From Candidatus Thiodiazotropha sp. (ex Myrtea sp. 'scaly one' KF741663) (GTDB taxonomy: Bacteria > Pseudomonadota > Gammaproteobacteria > Chromatiales > Chromatiaceae), in contig JAHXIQ010000002.1 in assembly GCA_025655555.1 (NCBI GenBank), forward strand, positions 124,001 to 188,000: DNA of 64,000 bases. Direction: 5' to 3'. The notes beneath the pieces were generated by a model, which saw only the letters and a list, made by a program, of their open reading frames with translations, was not told where the DNA came from and did not search any database. Positions within the stretch are counted from its first letter, which is position 1. Every line of letters begins with the position of its first letter. Of this stretch, positions 34,970 to 44,137 are shown piece by piece. A program made the position numbers and the translations under genes.

Positions 34970-36727
34970 GTGCCGCCAAACCTATTGTCATTACTAGGGC
35001 TTATCACGCTACTGGTACTCACGTCATGCGCGTCCCTAGACAACCAGGTCAGCCCGTATCGCGTATTGCCGGGAGACGATATGTCTGCGGTACGTCACGA
35101 GTCGATAAAATTGATCGATCGGCTGCTGGAGGAGGAGCTGGTACCCGGACTGAGTGTCGCACTGGTGGACAGTCATGGACCAATTTGGGTTGAAGGATTT
35201 GGTGTCGCCAATAGCAGAACAGGCACAAAGGTCGATCCGGAAACCCTGTTTCGCATAGGATCATTAACCAAACCGGTTACTGCGATAGCAGTGATGCAAC
35301 TTGTTGCGGACGGTAAAATTGATCTGGATGCACCATTGAAGGATCAACTCGCAGGCTTCTCCATACGTCGGCACGATGACAATTCACCACCGGTAACACC
35401 GCGTCAACTTCTCAGTCATCGTAGCGGTCTACCCAGTGACTTACGCAAGGGGATGTACACGGATACGCCCTTTACCAAGGTGACGACCCTGCTACACAAT
35501 GAGTATGCCGCTTACCATCCCGACATGGTCTACAGCTACTCAAACATCGGCTATGACCTTCTTGGCCATCTGGTTCAACAGCGATCAGGCATGACTTTTG
35601 CCGATTATACCGAACAGATACTCCTTGCACCTTTGGCAATGAACAGTAGCGGCTTTAACCTCTCAGCGGAGATGTCGGAAAAATTATCTGCCGGACATCT
35701 CGATGGACAGGCCAGACCTCAACCACCGCTTAGAGATACGCCCGCGCTCGGCCTCTATTCCACCGCATACGATCTTGGCCGGCTGATGTCTGCACTGCTT
35801 CAACAGCAAGTCCCCGGTGTACCCGTAACACTGTTGAAACAGATGTGGGAGCCTCAAACCGTCGATGGCCAGGTTTCGCGTGACGTGTCTCCCGGCATGG
35901 GATGGTTTATTGAGCGTCATCCTGTTGCCGGAGAAACCGTTCGCCATGGCGGCAGTACCCTGTTGTTTGGCGCAGAGATGGCAATATTACCGAAACAGGG
36001 ACTGGGTGTTGCTGTGCTGGCCAATGGTGCAGACAGTAATCGGGTGGCAAAACAGCTGGCAGGCACCATTCTAAGCATCGCGGCCTCTTTGCGCGGCGGC
36101 GCCCCCAAAGCGTTACAGACTCAGATAGCAGAGGCAGAGCAGACCGGTTATTCCACACCATCGGGGGGTTACGCCACTGATCTTGGTCTGTTAATGGTCG
36201 ATGCCGAACGACCCAGGCTCTGCGCCTGCATTATTGAGCGTATTCTGGACCTGGTTCAGTTTGAAGACGGTAGTTTAGGACTCACCCAGGAAAGCATAAA
36301 TCAACTGCCGGATGGTTACCGGGTATTGGGAGAGTTGCGGTTACGTTCGCGCGATATCAATGACATGGATGTCTTGGTGGCTGATCGGAACGGTAAAGAG
36401 ATCATGCTGGGAAACAGGATTGAATCCGGCCCATGGGAATCCGTCTGGAAAAAGCGCCTGGGCAGCTACCGGACCATCAATCCTGATGGGGACTTCTCTA
36501 TTCAGGATCTCAAATTAAGTGAACAGGACGGCGTACTCTGTCTGCACTATCGGGCTCCACACTTGAGCGAGAATTTAATCAGAGTGCCGCTGCAACCCAT
36601 TTCCGCCACAGAGGCCGTGATACAGGGATTCGGTCGTGGCGGAGGTGAGACCGTGCAGATCGTTGAAGTCGATGGCAAACAGTGCCTGAAATTTTCCGGT
36701 TATATGGGAGAACCTCACTCAAAATAA
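34970..36727 (+). CDS. Lipoprotein serine hydrolase of the beta-lactamase/class C PBP group
   Basis: A 585-residue protein. The signal peptide ends in a lipobox, VLTSC (Cys about 20). Serine-hydrolase motifs are all present: SLTK (Ser about 98, Lys 101), the YxN motif in YSYSNIGYDLLG, and RHGGSTLLFG as the third motif. Family members act as esterases, D-aminopeptidases, carboxypeptidases or lactonases; the substrate cannot be told. A C-terminal extension of about 200 residues beyond the catalytic domain resembles a beta-rich lipocalin-like tail. Start: GTG at 34970 with GAGG 6 nt upstream; the frame also has a TTG 12 nt earlier. Confidence 0.88.
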   Translation: MPPNLLSLLGLITLLVLTSCASLDNQVSPYRVLPGDDMSAVRHESIKLIDRLLEEELVPGLSVALVDSHGPIWVEGFGVANSRTGTKVDPETLFRIGSLTKPVTAIAVMQLVADGKIDLDAPLKDQLAGFSIRRHDDNSPPVTPRQLLSHRSGLPSDLRKGMYTDTPFTKVTTLLHNEYAAYHPDMVYSYSNIGYDLLGHLVQQRSGMTFADYTEQILLAPLAMNSSGFNLSAEMSEKLSAGHLDGQARPQPPLRDTPALGLYSTAYDLGRLMSALLQQQVPGVPVTLLKQMWEPQTVDGQVSRDVSPGMGWFIERHPVAGETVRHGGSTLLFGAEMAILPKQGLGVAVLANGADSNRVAKQLAGTILSIAASLRGGAPKALQTQIAEAEQTGYSTPSGGYATDLGLLMVDAERPRLCACIIERILDLVQFEDGSLGLTQESINQLPDGYRVLGELRLRSRDINDMDVLVADRNGKEIMLGNRIESGPWESVWKKRLGSYRTINPDGDFSIQDLKLSEQDGVLCLHYRAPHLSENLIRVPLQPISATEAVIQGFGRGGGETVQIVEVDGKQCLKFSGYMGEPHSK

Positions 36728-36775
36728 AATCCCTCTGACCCATTTGATTCTTCTCCTTCACCCACAAATTTGGCC

Positions 36776-37042
36776 ATGACGGTTTCAGTAGGGCTGGCAT
36801 CTCTGGAGTCAGAAAGGCGTGCGCGTATTCCCGAACCCATTCGCCATGATGGGAAGTTTGAGTACACGCACCATCTCACTCAAAATTGTGCCGAATTTCG
36901 TGGTAATGAAGAGGTCATGTCGGGATTCTTCAATCCTGACAGCTGTCTGGTAACCATAGAAATCGATACCCCGCACGATGGTATCTCACTGTTATTTCCA
37001 TCCAGTGCATTCAATCTACGACTCTTAGATAAGACCTATTAG
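36776..37042 (+). CDS. Doubtful small protein, perhaps a PilZ-like remnant
   Basis: An open frame of about 88 codons (MTVSVGLASLESERRARIPE...). ERRARIPEPIRHDG and YTHHLTQNC faintly resemble a PilZ-type start, but there is no good RBS and the 3' end overlaps the opposite zinc-ribbon gene by 18 bp. I cannot support a function; it may be a relic. Confidence 0.3.
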   Translation: MTVSVGLASLESERRARIPEPIRHDGKFEYTHHLTQNCAEFRGNEEVMSGFFNPDSCLVTIEIDTPHDGISLLFPSSAFNLRLLDKTY

Positions 37043-37285
37043 TAACAAAAGAAAAAACAGGCCTACTGCGGCTAGAAGAAACCAATTGCCTAACTGCCTA
37101 ATACCCTGAATTTCATTTTTCTTTTTTTGAAGTAATGCTTCTAACCCTCTTTCATCAAGGTCGCCGCAGTGAGGACATTTTTCTTTTTTTACAGGGTCGT
37201 ACATCAGGCCGCAACGTTTACATGGCTTTTTCTTCATCTGCTCCTTAAGCAAGGCAGCCTTTCCAACTAACCCACCAAAATTCAT
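37025..37285 (-). CDS. Small zinc-ribbon protein with C-terminal membrane anchor
   Basis: An 86-residue protein. CKRCG (about residue 22) and CPHCG (about 37) form a zinc ribbon; a short charged helix follows, and the C-terminus is one transmembrane helix (WFLLAAVGLFFLLLLIGLI). AGGAAA lies about 12 nt before the ATG at 37285. It is downstream of the attC-like element (37287-37383) in the same direction, 2 bp away, as a cassette gene would be. The role is unknown. Confidence 0.75.
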   Translation of the reverse strand: MNFGGLVGKAALLKEQMKKKPCKRCGLMYDPVKKEKCPHCGDLDERGLEALLQKKKNEIQGIRQLGNWFLLAAVGLFFLLLLIGLI

Positions 37286-37286
37286 T

Positions 37287-37383
37287 TAATAGCTTTCCTG
37301 ATGCACATAACGACCGGACTCAGCTGACGCCAAGGGAGGCTCAGTAGCGACCGTAGCGGTCTGATGTAGCAAATTGTTAATTT
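37287..37383 (-). other. attC-like palindromic element between two small genes
   Basis: On the minus strand it begins TTAACAATTTGC directly after the DUF2059-like stop, continues CAGACCGCTACGGTCGC, has near-complementary ACTGAGCC and TCAGCTGAGT arms, and ends CCGGTCGTTATGTGC. It shares TAACAAT, CTACGGTCGC and GTTATGT in the same order with the element at 14173-14248. Such VCR-like elements follow single small genes in integron cassettes. It is degenerate against the strict GTTRRRY consensus. Confidence 0.55.
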
Positions 37384-37384
37384 T

Positions 37385-37801
37385 TTACTTTTCAAGTTGT
37401 TCAAGCTTACTCATCAGCATGCTTTGAGCGAGACTCATGATCTCTTGGAAATACACCGCTTTGTTTTGGCGAAACTTGGCGAGTATAGGATCTTTGAGAA
37501 TTTCGGCGAGTCGGTTGCACTCCGCTTCAGAGAAAATATTCGCGATAATCTTGCTGTATTCTTTTTTGTACTCATCTGAGGACATAACTTCGAGAACAAC
37601 ATCTGCTACTTTTTTCTGTTCAGGACCGGAGTCGGCTGGAACAAGTATTTGTGCGTACTGGATAGCCTGTGCCTCACCAATATCCCCGATAGCAACTTCG
37701 TATATCTGCATCGCAGCGTCTAGATGTGCTTTTTCGTAATCACTTGCAAGGCAATAGCCTGACAAGACCAGAAAAATTGCTCCAATACTAACCAGCCTCA
37801 T
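37385..37801 (-). CDS. Secreted helical protein, DUF2059-like
   Basis: A 138-residue protein with an N-terminal signal peptide (LVSIGAIFLVLSGYCLA). The mature part is helical (EQKKVADVVLEVMSSDEYKK, FSEAECNRLAEILKDPILAK) and resembles DUF2059 in its C-terminal half. The start ATG at 37801 has GAGG about 9 nt upstream; the frame also offers a GTG two codons earlier. It is the gene before the attC-like element in the minus direction. Function unknown. Confidence 0.65.
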   Translation of the reverse strand: MRLVSIGAIFLVLSGYCLASDYEKAHLDAAMQIYEVAIGDIGEAQAIQYAQILVPADSGPEQKKVADVVLEVMSSDEYKKEYSKIIANIFSEAECNRLAEILKDPILAKFRQNKAVYFQEIMSLAQSMLMSKLEQLEK

Positions 37802-37918
37802 GACCACCTCTTTTAAACCAACAGCGACTTCTACAGCTCAAATACCAGGTGACAGACTACTGTTGCCTTTACACAACCGCGAAAAAACGTAGTCTCTAAG
37901 TCTGCCCCTGATTTTTTC

Positions 37919-38347
37919 CTACTGCACTAAAAACTGTTTAGGTAGAATTTTTTCAGGCTCTGTTTGGAAAAACATAGATGTGGCTCCAACACCCATTGAA
38001 CCACTATAATAATTTGCAACGGCAAAAGCAGGTCCGTTTTTATATTCCAATATGCCTATTATGTAGCACGACTTTGATCCCAGTTCCATTACGCTTAGAA
38101 TTGATGCACCTTCTATAGGCCCGAAAAATTGTTCAATTTGATTAAGTGTTTGCGCCTGACTTAAGGATCTAGTGTCTTTTTCCAAAGGACCATTCTTTAA
38201 CACTCTCGCCATGAATGCAGATCCACCTTGTTTTTTATATACGCTAACTGCTTCATCAAATTCGTTTGATGCCTTTTCACATACGTTACCTGCCAAACAG
38301 TTACTACCTGACAGCACTAGACACAAGATTACAACACTTCTTAACAT
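37919..38347 (-). CDS. Secreted hypothetical protein with cysteines
   Basis: A 142-residue protein with a signal peptide (MLRSVVILCLVLSGSNCLAG). The mature part has two cysteines (VCEKAS, KSCYII), a possible disulfide. AGGAAATT lies 4-8 nt before the ATG at 38347. I do not recognise the family. It belongs to the small-gene patch between trkA and ntrX. Confidence 0.6.
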   Translation of the reverse strand: MLRSVVILCLVLSGSNCLAGNVCEKASNEFDEAVSVYKKQGGSAFMARVLKNGPLEKDTRSLSQAQTLNQIEQFFGPIEGASILSVMELGSKSCYIIGILEYKNGPAFAVANYYSGSMGVGATSMFFQTEPEKILPKQFLVQ

Positions 38348-38755
38348 TTCAATTTCCTTTTATTTCAATGGCAATTGCTTCTGAATTTTGAATGGCTTAT
38401 ATAGCTGGAGCGAATATTGGAATTTGTTGCGAAAAATTGAGCATCCCTAGCATTCCTTATCTCTCGATTATTTATGGTTATCTTTCCTATCTGACAATGA
38501 TGCCAGACTGGGTTTATCGTGCCTATAGCCTTCTCCCTAAACAGAGACCTCTCCTACAGAACCTGGCATCTTAAATAATAGGCCTTACGACGCTCTTTTC
38601 TGACATCACGAGATATCACCTTATTGTCCGAAGATGCTCACATTGAGTAAGACACAGTTCCTTTTTATAGTTGATCGCTGTGGTCTGTGATGGTGGGGCT
38701 TGGCCACACCCTACGTACAGCAGTTTGCTTTTTTCCAAAGTATAATTCAGTTCAC
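38348..38755. other. Intergenic region with REP-like palindrome downstream of ntrX
   Basis: No gene is supported. The stretch 38692-38714 (GGTGGGGC...CCCTAC) resembles on the minus strand the GTAGGGTG repeats near hdrC and at 52.4 kb. It lies just past the ntrX stop and could help end transcription. Confidence 0.5.
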
Positions 38756-40126
38756 TTACCGCTTATCCTTGAACTCGATCTCCAGGGACTTGAGTTTGCG
38801 GTAGAGATGGGTCCGCTCCATACCCACCGCCTTTGCCATACGCGAAATATTGCCTTCGTGCTGATGCAGCTGGTATTCAAGATAGACCTTCTCGAATGCC
38901 TCTCTGGCCTGACGCAGCGGTTGGTCGAAGGAGATCATCGAATCCAATCCCCCTGCGGATGCTCTTACATCCGGTGAGCCCAGAGTCGCCTCGATCTCTT
39001 CCTGAACAATTTCCGGACCTGCCTCAAGGATCAGCAGGCGCTGTACCAGATTCTTCAATTCCCGCACATTGCCAAGCCATGGATGGTTACGCAGCTTATT
39101 TTGTGCCCCCACTGCAAAGTGCCGATAGGGTAATTTCTCATGGGTCACGAACCAGTCGACATAGAAGTTGAGTAGCTCCGGCACATCCTCAGCATGGTCG
39201 CGTAGGGGCGGTACGTGCAGAGGCACCACATTCAGGTGATAGAAGAGATCTTCGCGAAACTTTCCCTCCCGTACAGCCTCCTCAAGATTGTGTTTTGTGG
39301 CCGCGATGATGCGCACATCAATACTGACCGGATCGCTACCACCCACCCGCAGGAAACTGCCGGTATCCAGGGCGCCGACCAGTTGTGCCTGGGCCTCCAG
39401 GTCCATATCGGCCACCTCGTCGAGAAACAGGGTACCGCCCATGGCCTGCTCAAGCCTGCCGTAATGGATGCGTCCGTCAACCTCTGTACCGAAAAGCTCC
39501 TGCGCCGCATTGGCCTTGACGATGGCACTGACGTTAACCTCGACAAAGGGACGTTCACGACGCACGCTCTGGGCGTGCAGATACCGCGCCAGGGTCTCCC
39601 TGCCGCTACCCGGCTCACCGGTCACCAACACCCAGGTATCATGTTGGGCGATGCGCTTGACCTGTTCCCGCAGCCGTTGCATCACCGGGCTCTTACCGGT
39701 GGGTTCATGGATAACGTGATTGTGTCGTTTGAGACCGACATTCTCCTGCTTCAATTGCTCCGCTTCGAGAGAACGTTCGACAGTGAGTAGCAACTTGGCG
39801 AGTGAAAGGGGCTTTTCGAGAAAATCATAGGCGCCGAGGCGGGTTGCCTCCACGGCGGTCTCCACCGTGCCGTGACCCGACATCATGATCACCGGACAGG
39901 GCAGTCCCTCCTCCTCACCCCACTCCTTCAGCAAGGTGATCCCATCCACATCGGGCATCCAGATATCCAGCAGAATCAGTTCCGGACGACGGTCGCGCAG
40001 CGCCTTGCGCGCCGACTGACCATCGGCGGCCATCGCCACTTCGTAGCCCTCATCCTCAAGGATCTCTTTGACTAGATTGCGTATTTCCGGCTCGTCATCG
40101 ACCACCAGAATATAGGCGCCACTCAT
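38756..40126 (-). CDS. ntrX: NtrX-type response regulator, AAA+ domain lacking GAFTGA and Walker A Lys
   Basis: A 456-residue protein: receiver domain (VVDDEPEI, Asp in LLDIWMPDVDG), central AAA+ domain and C-terminal Fis-type helix-turn-helix (ISRMAKAVGMERTHLYRKL). Walker B is GGTLFLDEV. Walker A reads GEPGSGRE, with Arg (codon AGG) where the ATP-binding Lys is expected. The sigma-54-contacting GAFTGA loop, expected after ELFG, is absent: the protein runs ELFGTEVDGRIHYGRLEQA. It is therefore unlikely to activate sigma-54 promoters in the usual way and may act as a repressor or sigma-70 regulator. It overlaps ntrY by 4 bp, so the pair is coupled. Confidence 0.92.
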   Translation of the reverse strand: MSGAYILVVDDEPEIRNLVKEILEDEGYEVAMAADGQSARKALRDRRPELILLDIWMPDVDGITLLKEWGEEEGLPCPVIMMSGHGTVETAVEATRLGAYDFLEKPLSLAKLLLTVERSLEAEQLKQENVGLKRHNHVIHEPTGKSPVMQRLREQVKRIAQHDTWVLVTGEPGSGRETLARYLHAQSVRRERPFVEVNVSAIVKANAAQELFGTEVDGRIHYGRLEQAMGGTLFLDEVADMDLEAQAQLVGALDTGSFLRVGGSDPVSIDVRIIAATKHNLEEAVREGKFREDLFYHLNVVPLHVPPLRDHAEDVPELLNFYVDWFVTHEKLPYRHFAVGAQNKLRNHPWLGNVRELKNLVQRLLILEAGPEIVQEEIEATLGSPDVRASAGGLDSMISFDQPLRQAREAFEKVYLEYQLHQHEGNISRMAKAVGMERTHLYRKLKSLEIEFKDKR

Positions 40127-42297
40127 ACTTCACTCTCCTCTTCGAGATCCAGCAACATCGGCAGATGCATCACCATACAGGCACCCTTATCACAGTTTTC
40201 CGCCCAGATAATACCGGCATGCTCCTCGACGATCTTCTTGACTATGGCCAGGCCAAGCCCTGTCCCCTTGGGTTTTGAGGTCACGTAGGGCTCGAACAGG
40301 TGCTGCACCATGGTCTCGTTGAATCCCGGGCCGTTGTCCTGCACTCTCATTTCGTAGTAGGGATGATCATCACGCTGCAATACCTTGGTGATCACTGAGA
40401 GTTCTGCCGCTTTCTGACCCTCCATGGCCTCAATGGCATTCTTCATCAGATTATGTACGACCTGACGAACCCGTAGTGAGTCCGCCTCCACACGGGCGGC
40501 GCCTGCCGTCAGCTCTATGTTGAACTTAATCTCCTTGTTAGCGCGATACAGGTCAACCACTTCCGCGATCAGCTTGTCTAGCTGCAGAGGCTTGACCTCC
40601 ATCTGCGGTGGCCGGGCGTACTCGGAAAAGTCGTTGACCATGGACTTCATCGCTTCCACTTGCTGCACGATGGTGTGGGTTGCGCGTTCAAGCAATTCGG
40701 CATCTTTCTCCGGCATGCGATTGAGGAATTTATGCCGTAATCGTTCTGCCGAAAGCTGGATCGGGGTTAACGGATTCTTGATCTCATGGGCCAACCGCCG
40801 CGCCACCTCACCCCAGGCCGCATCTCGTTGCGCACGAATCAATGCCGTGACATCGTCGAACAGCACAATGTGCCCCTTGGGGCCGTCGAGCTGGGAGAAT
40901 GGGGTACTGCGGCAGATCAGTACCTTGCGCCCCTCGCCACCGAACAGGGTCAACTCACCGCGCCACTCTTCCTCGAACTCCAGCAACGGGTCCTGCAACC
41001 CCTCCACAAACTGCCGTAACACCGGCGAGACGAGGGCCAAAGACTGAACTGGAGAACCAATAACCCGCTGTAGATTGATGCCAAGAATCTTCTCCGCCGC
41101 CGGATTGGTCGTCCGCAGCCGATGCTCCTCATCAAAGGTCAACACACCGGATGAGAGCCGCCCCAACACCGTTTCCAGATAGGCGCGCTGCCCTTCCACC
41201 TCACGCTGGCTGCGAGAGGCCTGATCCCGCGCCTGGCCGATACGCCGCGTCATGGCATTGAATGAGGTAACCAGAAAAGCCAACTCATCCTTGGCTCTTG
41301 GTACCGGTAACTGCCGATCGTAATTACCCTCGGCCACGGCACGGGTACCAGCCGCAATGTTGGTGATCGGCGCCACCATGCGCCGCGCCGAGAAGAACGC
41401 GGCCCATACCGCAGACAAAATGGCGAACATGAGGACCATGAAGAGGGTCAGCGAGAAGTTGCGCTTCAACGACTGACGGAGAAAAGAGAGCTCCTTGTAC
41501 CGGTTATAGGCAAGCTCCAGCTTCTCGGATAGGGCACTTACCCGCTCTGAAGCGGGATAGAGGCCCTGGATGATATAGGGCCGGCCCAGTGGGTCCGCCA
41601 CCGCCACCCGGATCATCAACTCATCCTTCTCTCTCACCAGCCCCACATAACTGCTGCTTTCACGCAACTGCTGCATGATGAAGTCGTCAGGCTTGGCCGG
41701 CGCCAACTCCGAGGCCACGGCATTGGAATAAGCAATGATCTGGCCGAATGGGTCACTCAGTGACAGCTCCAGCGCACCGGACTGCTGACGCAACTCAGCA
41801 ATGGAGAGAGAGAGGGCCGATTCAGAGGCATCTGTGATACTCAAGAGTTGCTGCTCTGTGTATTTCAACCAGAGCCGCTTGTTCAGATCCAGCGAGGCTT
41901 GACCCAACTCCCGGGCATCTTCCATTGCCTGATCGATCCGCACATCGAACCAACTGTCGATACCACCCTGCAGAAAACTGAATGAGTAGTAGTAGACGAC
42001 CCCCACGGGGGTGAGTGAGATAACAATGAAGATCAGTAACATCCGCAGGGTAAGCCGGGAACCAGCACTGTGACGCAGATACTGCCGAATAAGCCGAATA
42101 GAGTTATAGGTGATCATCCCGATGAGGATCACCATGCCGGCCAGGTTAATGACTAAAAGCGGCACAAAATAGCGGCTAAGCTCTGCAGAGTTCTGCACGG
42201 CGCTGCTCATTAAGTGCAGGGTCACCAACAGAAGGATCAGCAGCAGTGCGACGGAAAATCCGCCAATACGCAGGCGACTCAGGGTTGAAGTGGCCAT
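40123..42297 (-). CDS. ntrY: NtrY-type membrane sensor histidine kinase
   Basis: A 724-residue protein with transmembrane segments in the first 110 residues and another near residue 290, then HAMP (RRMVAPITNIAAGTRAVAEG), PAS and the HisKA/HATPase core. The phosphorylated His is in RRLAHEIKNPLTPIQLS. N-box MKNAIEAM and the glycine boxes VQDNGPGF and GTGLGLAIVKKI are intact. It is the partner of NtrX; signals reported for the family include nitrogen and redox state. The start at 42297 is chosen over a GTG 9 nt earlier; it overlaps the 3' end of the DUF4390 gene by 19 bp. Confidence 0.93.
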   Translation of the reverse strand: MATSTLSRLRIGGFSVALLLILLLVTLHLMSSAVQNSAELSRYFVPLLVINLAGMVILIGMITYNSIRLIRQYLRHSAGSRLTLRMLLIFIVISLTPVGVVYYYSFSFLQGGIDSWFDVRIDQAMEDARELGQASLDLNKRLWLKYTEQQLLSITDASESALSLSIAELRQQSGALELSLSDPFGQIIAYSNAVASELAPAKPDDFIMQQLRESSSYVGLVREKDELMIRVAVADPLGRPYIIQGLYPASERVSALSEKLELAYNRYKELSFLRQSLKRNFSLTLFMVLMFAILSAVWAAFFSARRMVAPITNIAAGTRAVAEGNYDRQLPVPRAKDELAFLVTSFNAMTRRIGQARDQASRSQREVEGQRAYLETVLGRLSSGVLTFDEEHRLRTTNPAAEKILGINLQRVIGSPVQSLALVSPVLRQFVEGLQDPLLEFEEEWRGELTLFGGEGRKVLICRSTPFSQLDGPKGHIVLFDDVTALIRAQRDAAWGEVARRLAHEIKNPLTPIQLSAERLRHKFLNRMPEKDAELLERATHTIVQQVEAMKSMVNDFSEYARPPQMEVKPLQLDKLIAEVVDLYRANKEIKFNIELTAGAARVEADSLRVRQVVHNLMKNAIEAMEGQKAAELSVITKVLQRDDHPYYEMRVQDNGPGFNETMVQHLFEPYVTSKPKGTGLGLAIVKKIVEEHAGIIWAENCDKGACMVMHLPMLLDLEEESEV

Positions 42298-42827
42298 CGT
42301 GTCCACCCGGTAGTCAGTCTCCAGCCCCGACCCAGATAGGCCAATGGCTGTAGGGGCAGCGGTAACGACTCGATCTCAAGGTCGGCCCGCAGATTAAGTT
42401 GGTAGGGTTCACCCGGTATTAACGCCGAGCGTGACACCAGTAACATGTCACCGATCTCGCCCAAGGCATAGAGTGCGGCGTGCTGGGTCACGAAGCTCTG
42501 TTCCTCCCCTGTCTGCATATCCACCACCCGATAGAGTTCCGTCAGTGCATGATAGCGGATCTGGAATCTGAGCGTACGTGAAAGCGGGTTTGGCTCCCAG
42601 AAACTGCGCCAAATCTTCCCCACTACCAACTCCACCCGCAGGGTAAGCGGCACCCCATTACTAAGTGCTTCCTGTACCTCTTCCGTCAGCCGGTAGTCGA
42701 TGCGGGCATTGAGCCGATAGGCCTCATTCTGTTCTGTGATCGACACATCATTCACCATGAATGTTGCGGCCGATGCACTGCCCATCCAAAGCAACAGTAT
42801 CAGCAGACTGAGGATCCGGTATCTCAT
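42279..42827 (-). CDS. DUF4390 secreted protein
   Basis: A 182-residue protein with a signal peptide (MRYRILSLLILLLWMGSASA). The mature part is beta-rich (TFMVNDVSITEQNEAYRLNA, TLRVELVVGKIWRSFWEPNP). DUF4390 genes regularly lie between rsmB and ntrY, which suggests a role in periplasmic sensing with NtrY; this is inferred from conserved neighbourhood. Its start overlaps the rsmB stop by 4 bp and its end overlaps ntrY. Confidence 0.9.
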   Translation of the reverse strand: MRYRILSLLILLLWMGSASAATFMVNDVSITEQNEAYRLNARIDYRLTEEVQEALSNGVPLTLRVELVVGKIWRSFWEPNPLSRTLRFQIRYHALTELYRVVDMQTGEEQSFVTQHAALYALGEIGDMLLVSRSALIPGEPYQLNLRADLEIESLPLPLQPLAYLGRGWRLTTGWTRWPLQP

Positions 42828-44137
42828 TCGGTGCTTTTCTCCACCAGCGCATAATAGAAGCCATCGAGCCCATCCTCACCGGGAGGGATCTGTCGACCGA
42901 CGGCCCTCGCTTCTCCCCACTCTGCCTCGATAGGCTTTTCTTGTGCGTCCGTGTGTTGCGAGAGAAATGGCCTGAGCTGTACTTCGTTTTCCTTCTCCAG
43001 TATCGAGCAGGTGGCGTACAGCATCAAACCACCCGGCTTAAGCAGTGGCCAGATGGCTTCGAGAATACGCTGTTGCAGTTCCACCAGGGCACCGATATCC
43101 GATTCACGACGTAAATACTTGATGTCGGGGTGGCGCCGAATCACACCCGTGGCTGAGCAGGGCACATCGAGCAGGATCCTGTCGTAACCACGCTCCGCCC
43201 AGGGACCCTTGGGCTTGGTTGCATCGCCTTGCTGCAGATCTGCCTGCAACTTCAGCCGGACAAGATTCTCCGTCACCCGCTGTAAGCGCGCTTCATCGAC
43301 ATCCATAGCCGTTAATTGAATCCCGGGCTCAGTCTCTAGCAGATGACTTGTCTTGCCTCCCGGTGCCGCACAGGCATCCAGGACATGCTGACCGGGAGAG
43401 AGATCCAGCAATCCAGCTGCCAACTGGGCCGCCCCATCCTGTACCGACACCATCCCTGTGGCAAACCCCGGCAGAAGCTCCACGTCCACCGGCCGTTCAA
43501 GATCCACGCCCATGGGTACAGTAGTGTTTGCTTTGGCTTGAATCCCCTCGGCATCCAGCAGTTTGAGATAGGTCTCTCGTGTTGTCTGAAGTCGGTTGAC
43601 TCGCAGTGTCATGGGCGGGCGCTCATTCAATGCGGACGCTCGCTGCTCCCAATTGTCAGGCCAACGGGACTGCAGTTCGCCCAACAGCCAACCCGGCATG
43701 GCGTGGCGCGCCTCTTGATCAGATTCCAATCCGGCCAGCAGCTGCTCCTGCTCTCGCTGCAGTCGGCGCAACACACCGTTTATCAGGCCAACCGCCCATC
43801 GTTTCCCCAGCTTTTTTGCCGCACCCGCCGTCTCATTCACCGCAGCATGGTCGGCCACACGCAGATAGATCAGTTGATATGCACCGATCAGTAACAGTGC
43901 TTCGATATCCCCATCCTTTGTTTTTAGCGGTTTTTGCAGCAGGCGACCGATCAGGGCATGCAATCGTGGGTAGTAACGCAGGCTGCCGTAACTCAACTCC
44001 TGCGCCAAGCTACGATTTCGCACATCATCGATGCCGGAGAGATGCTGCGGTATCAAATCAGACAGAGAGCGACCGGAGAACACACCATTCACTACCCGGG
44101 CAGCGGCGACCCTGGGATCAGGGCTCTGACGACTCAT
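42824..44137 (-). CDS. rsmB: 16S rRNA (cytosine-967-C5)-methyltransferase
   Basis: A 437-residue protein. The N-terminal 150 residues form the NusB-like RNA-binding domain (LAQELSYGSLRYYPRL), followed by the SAM-binding site LDACAAPGGKTSHLLE. Two catalytic cysteines are in LDVPCSATGVIRRHPDI and LMLYATCSILEKENE. It methylates C967 in 16S rRNA. The start overlaps the fmt stop by one base. Confidence 0.96.
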   Translation of the reverse strand: MSRQSPDPRVAAARVVNGVFSGRSLSDLIPQHLSGIDDVRNRSLAQELSYGSLRYYPRLHALIGRLLQKPLKTKDGDIEALLLIGAYQLIYLRVADHAAVNETAGAAKKLGKRWAVGLINGVLRRLQREQEQLLAGLESDQEARHAMPGWLLGELQSRWPDNWEQRASALNERPPMTLRVNRLQTTRETYLKLLDAEGIQAKANTTVPMGVDLERPVDVELLPGFATGMVSVQDGAAQLAAGLLDLSPGQHVLDACAAPGGKTSHLLETEPGIQLTAMDVDEARLQRVTENLVRLKLQADLQQGDATKPKGPWAERGYDRILLDVPCSATGVIRRHPDIKYLRRESDIGALVELQQRILEAIWPLLKPGGLMLYATCSILEKENEVQLRPFLSQHTDAQEKPIEAEWGEARAVGRQIPPGEDGLDGFYYALVEKSTE

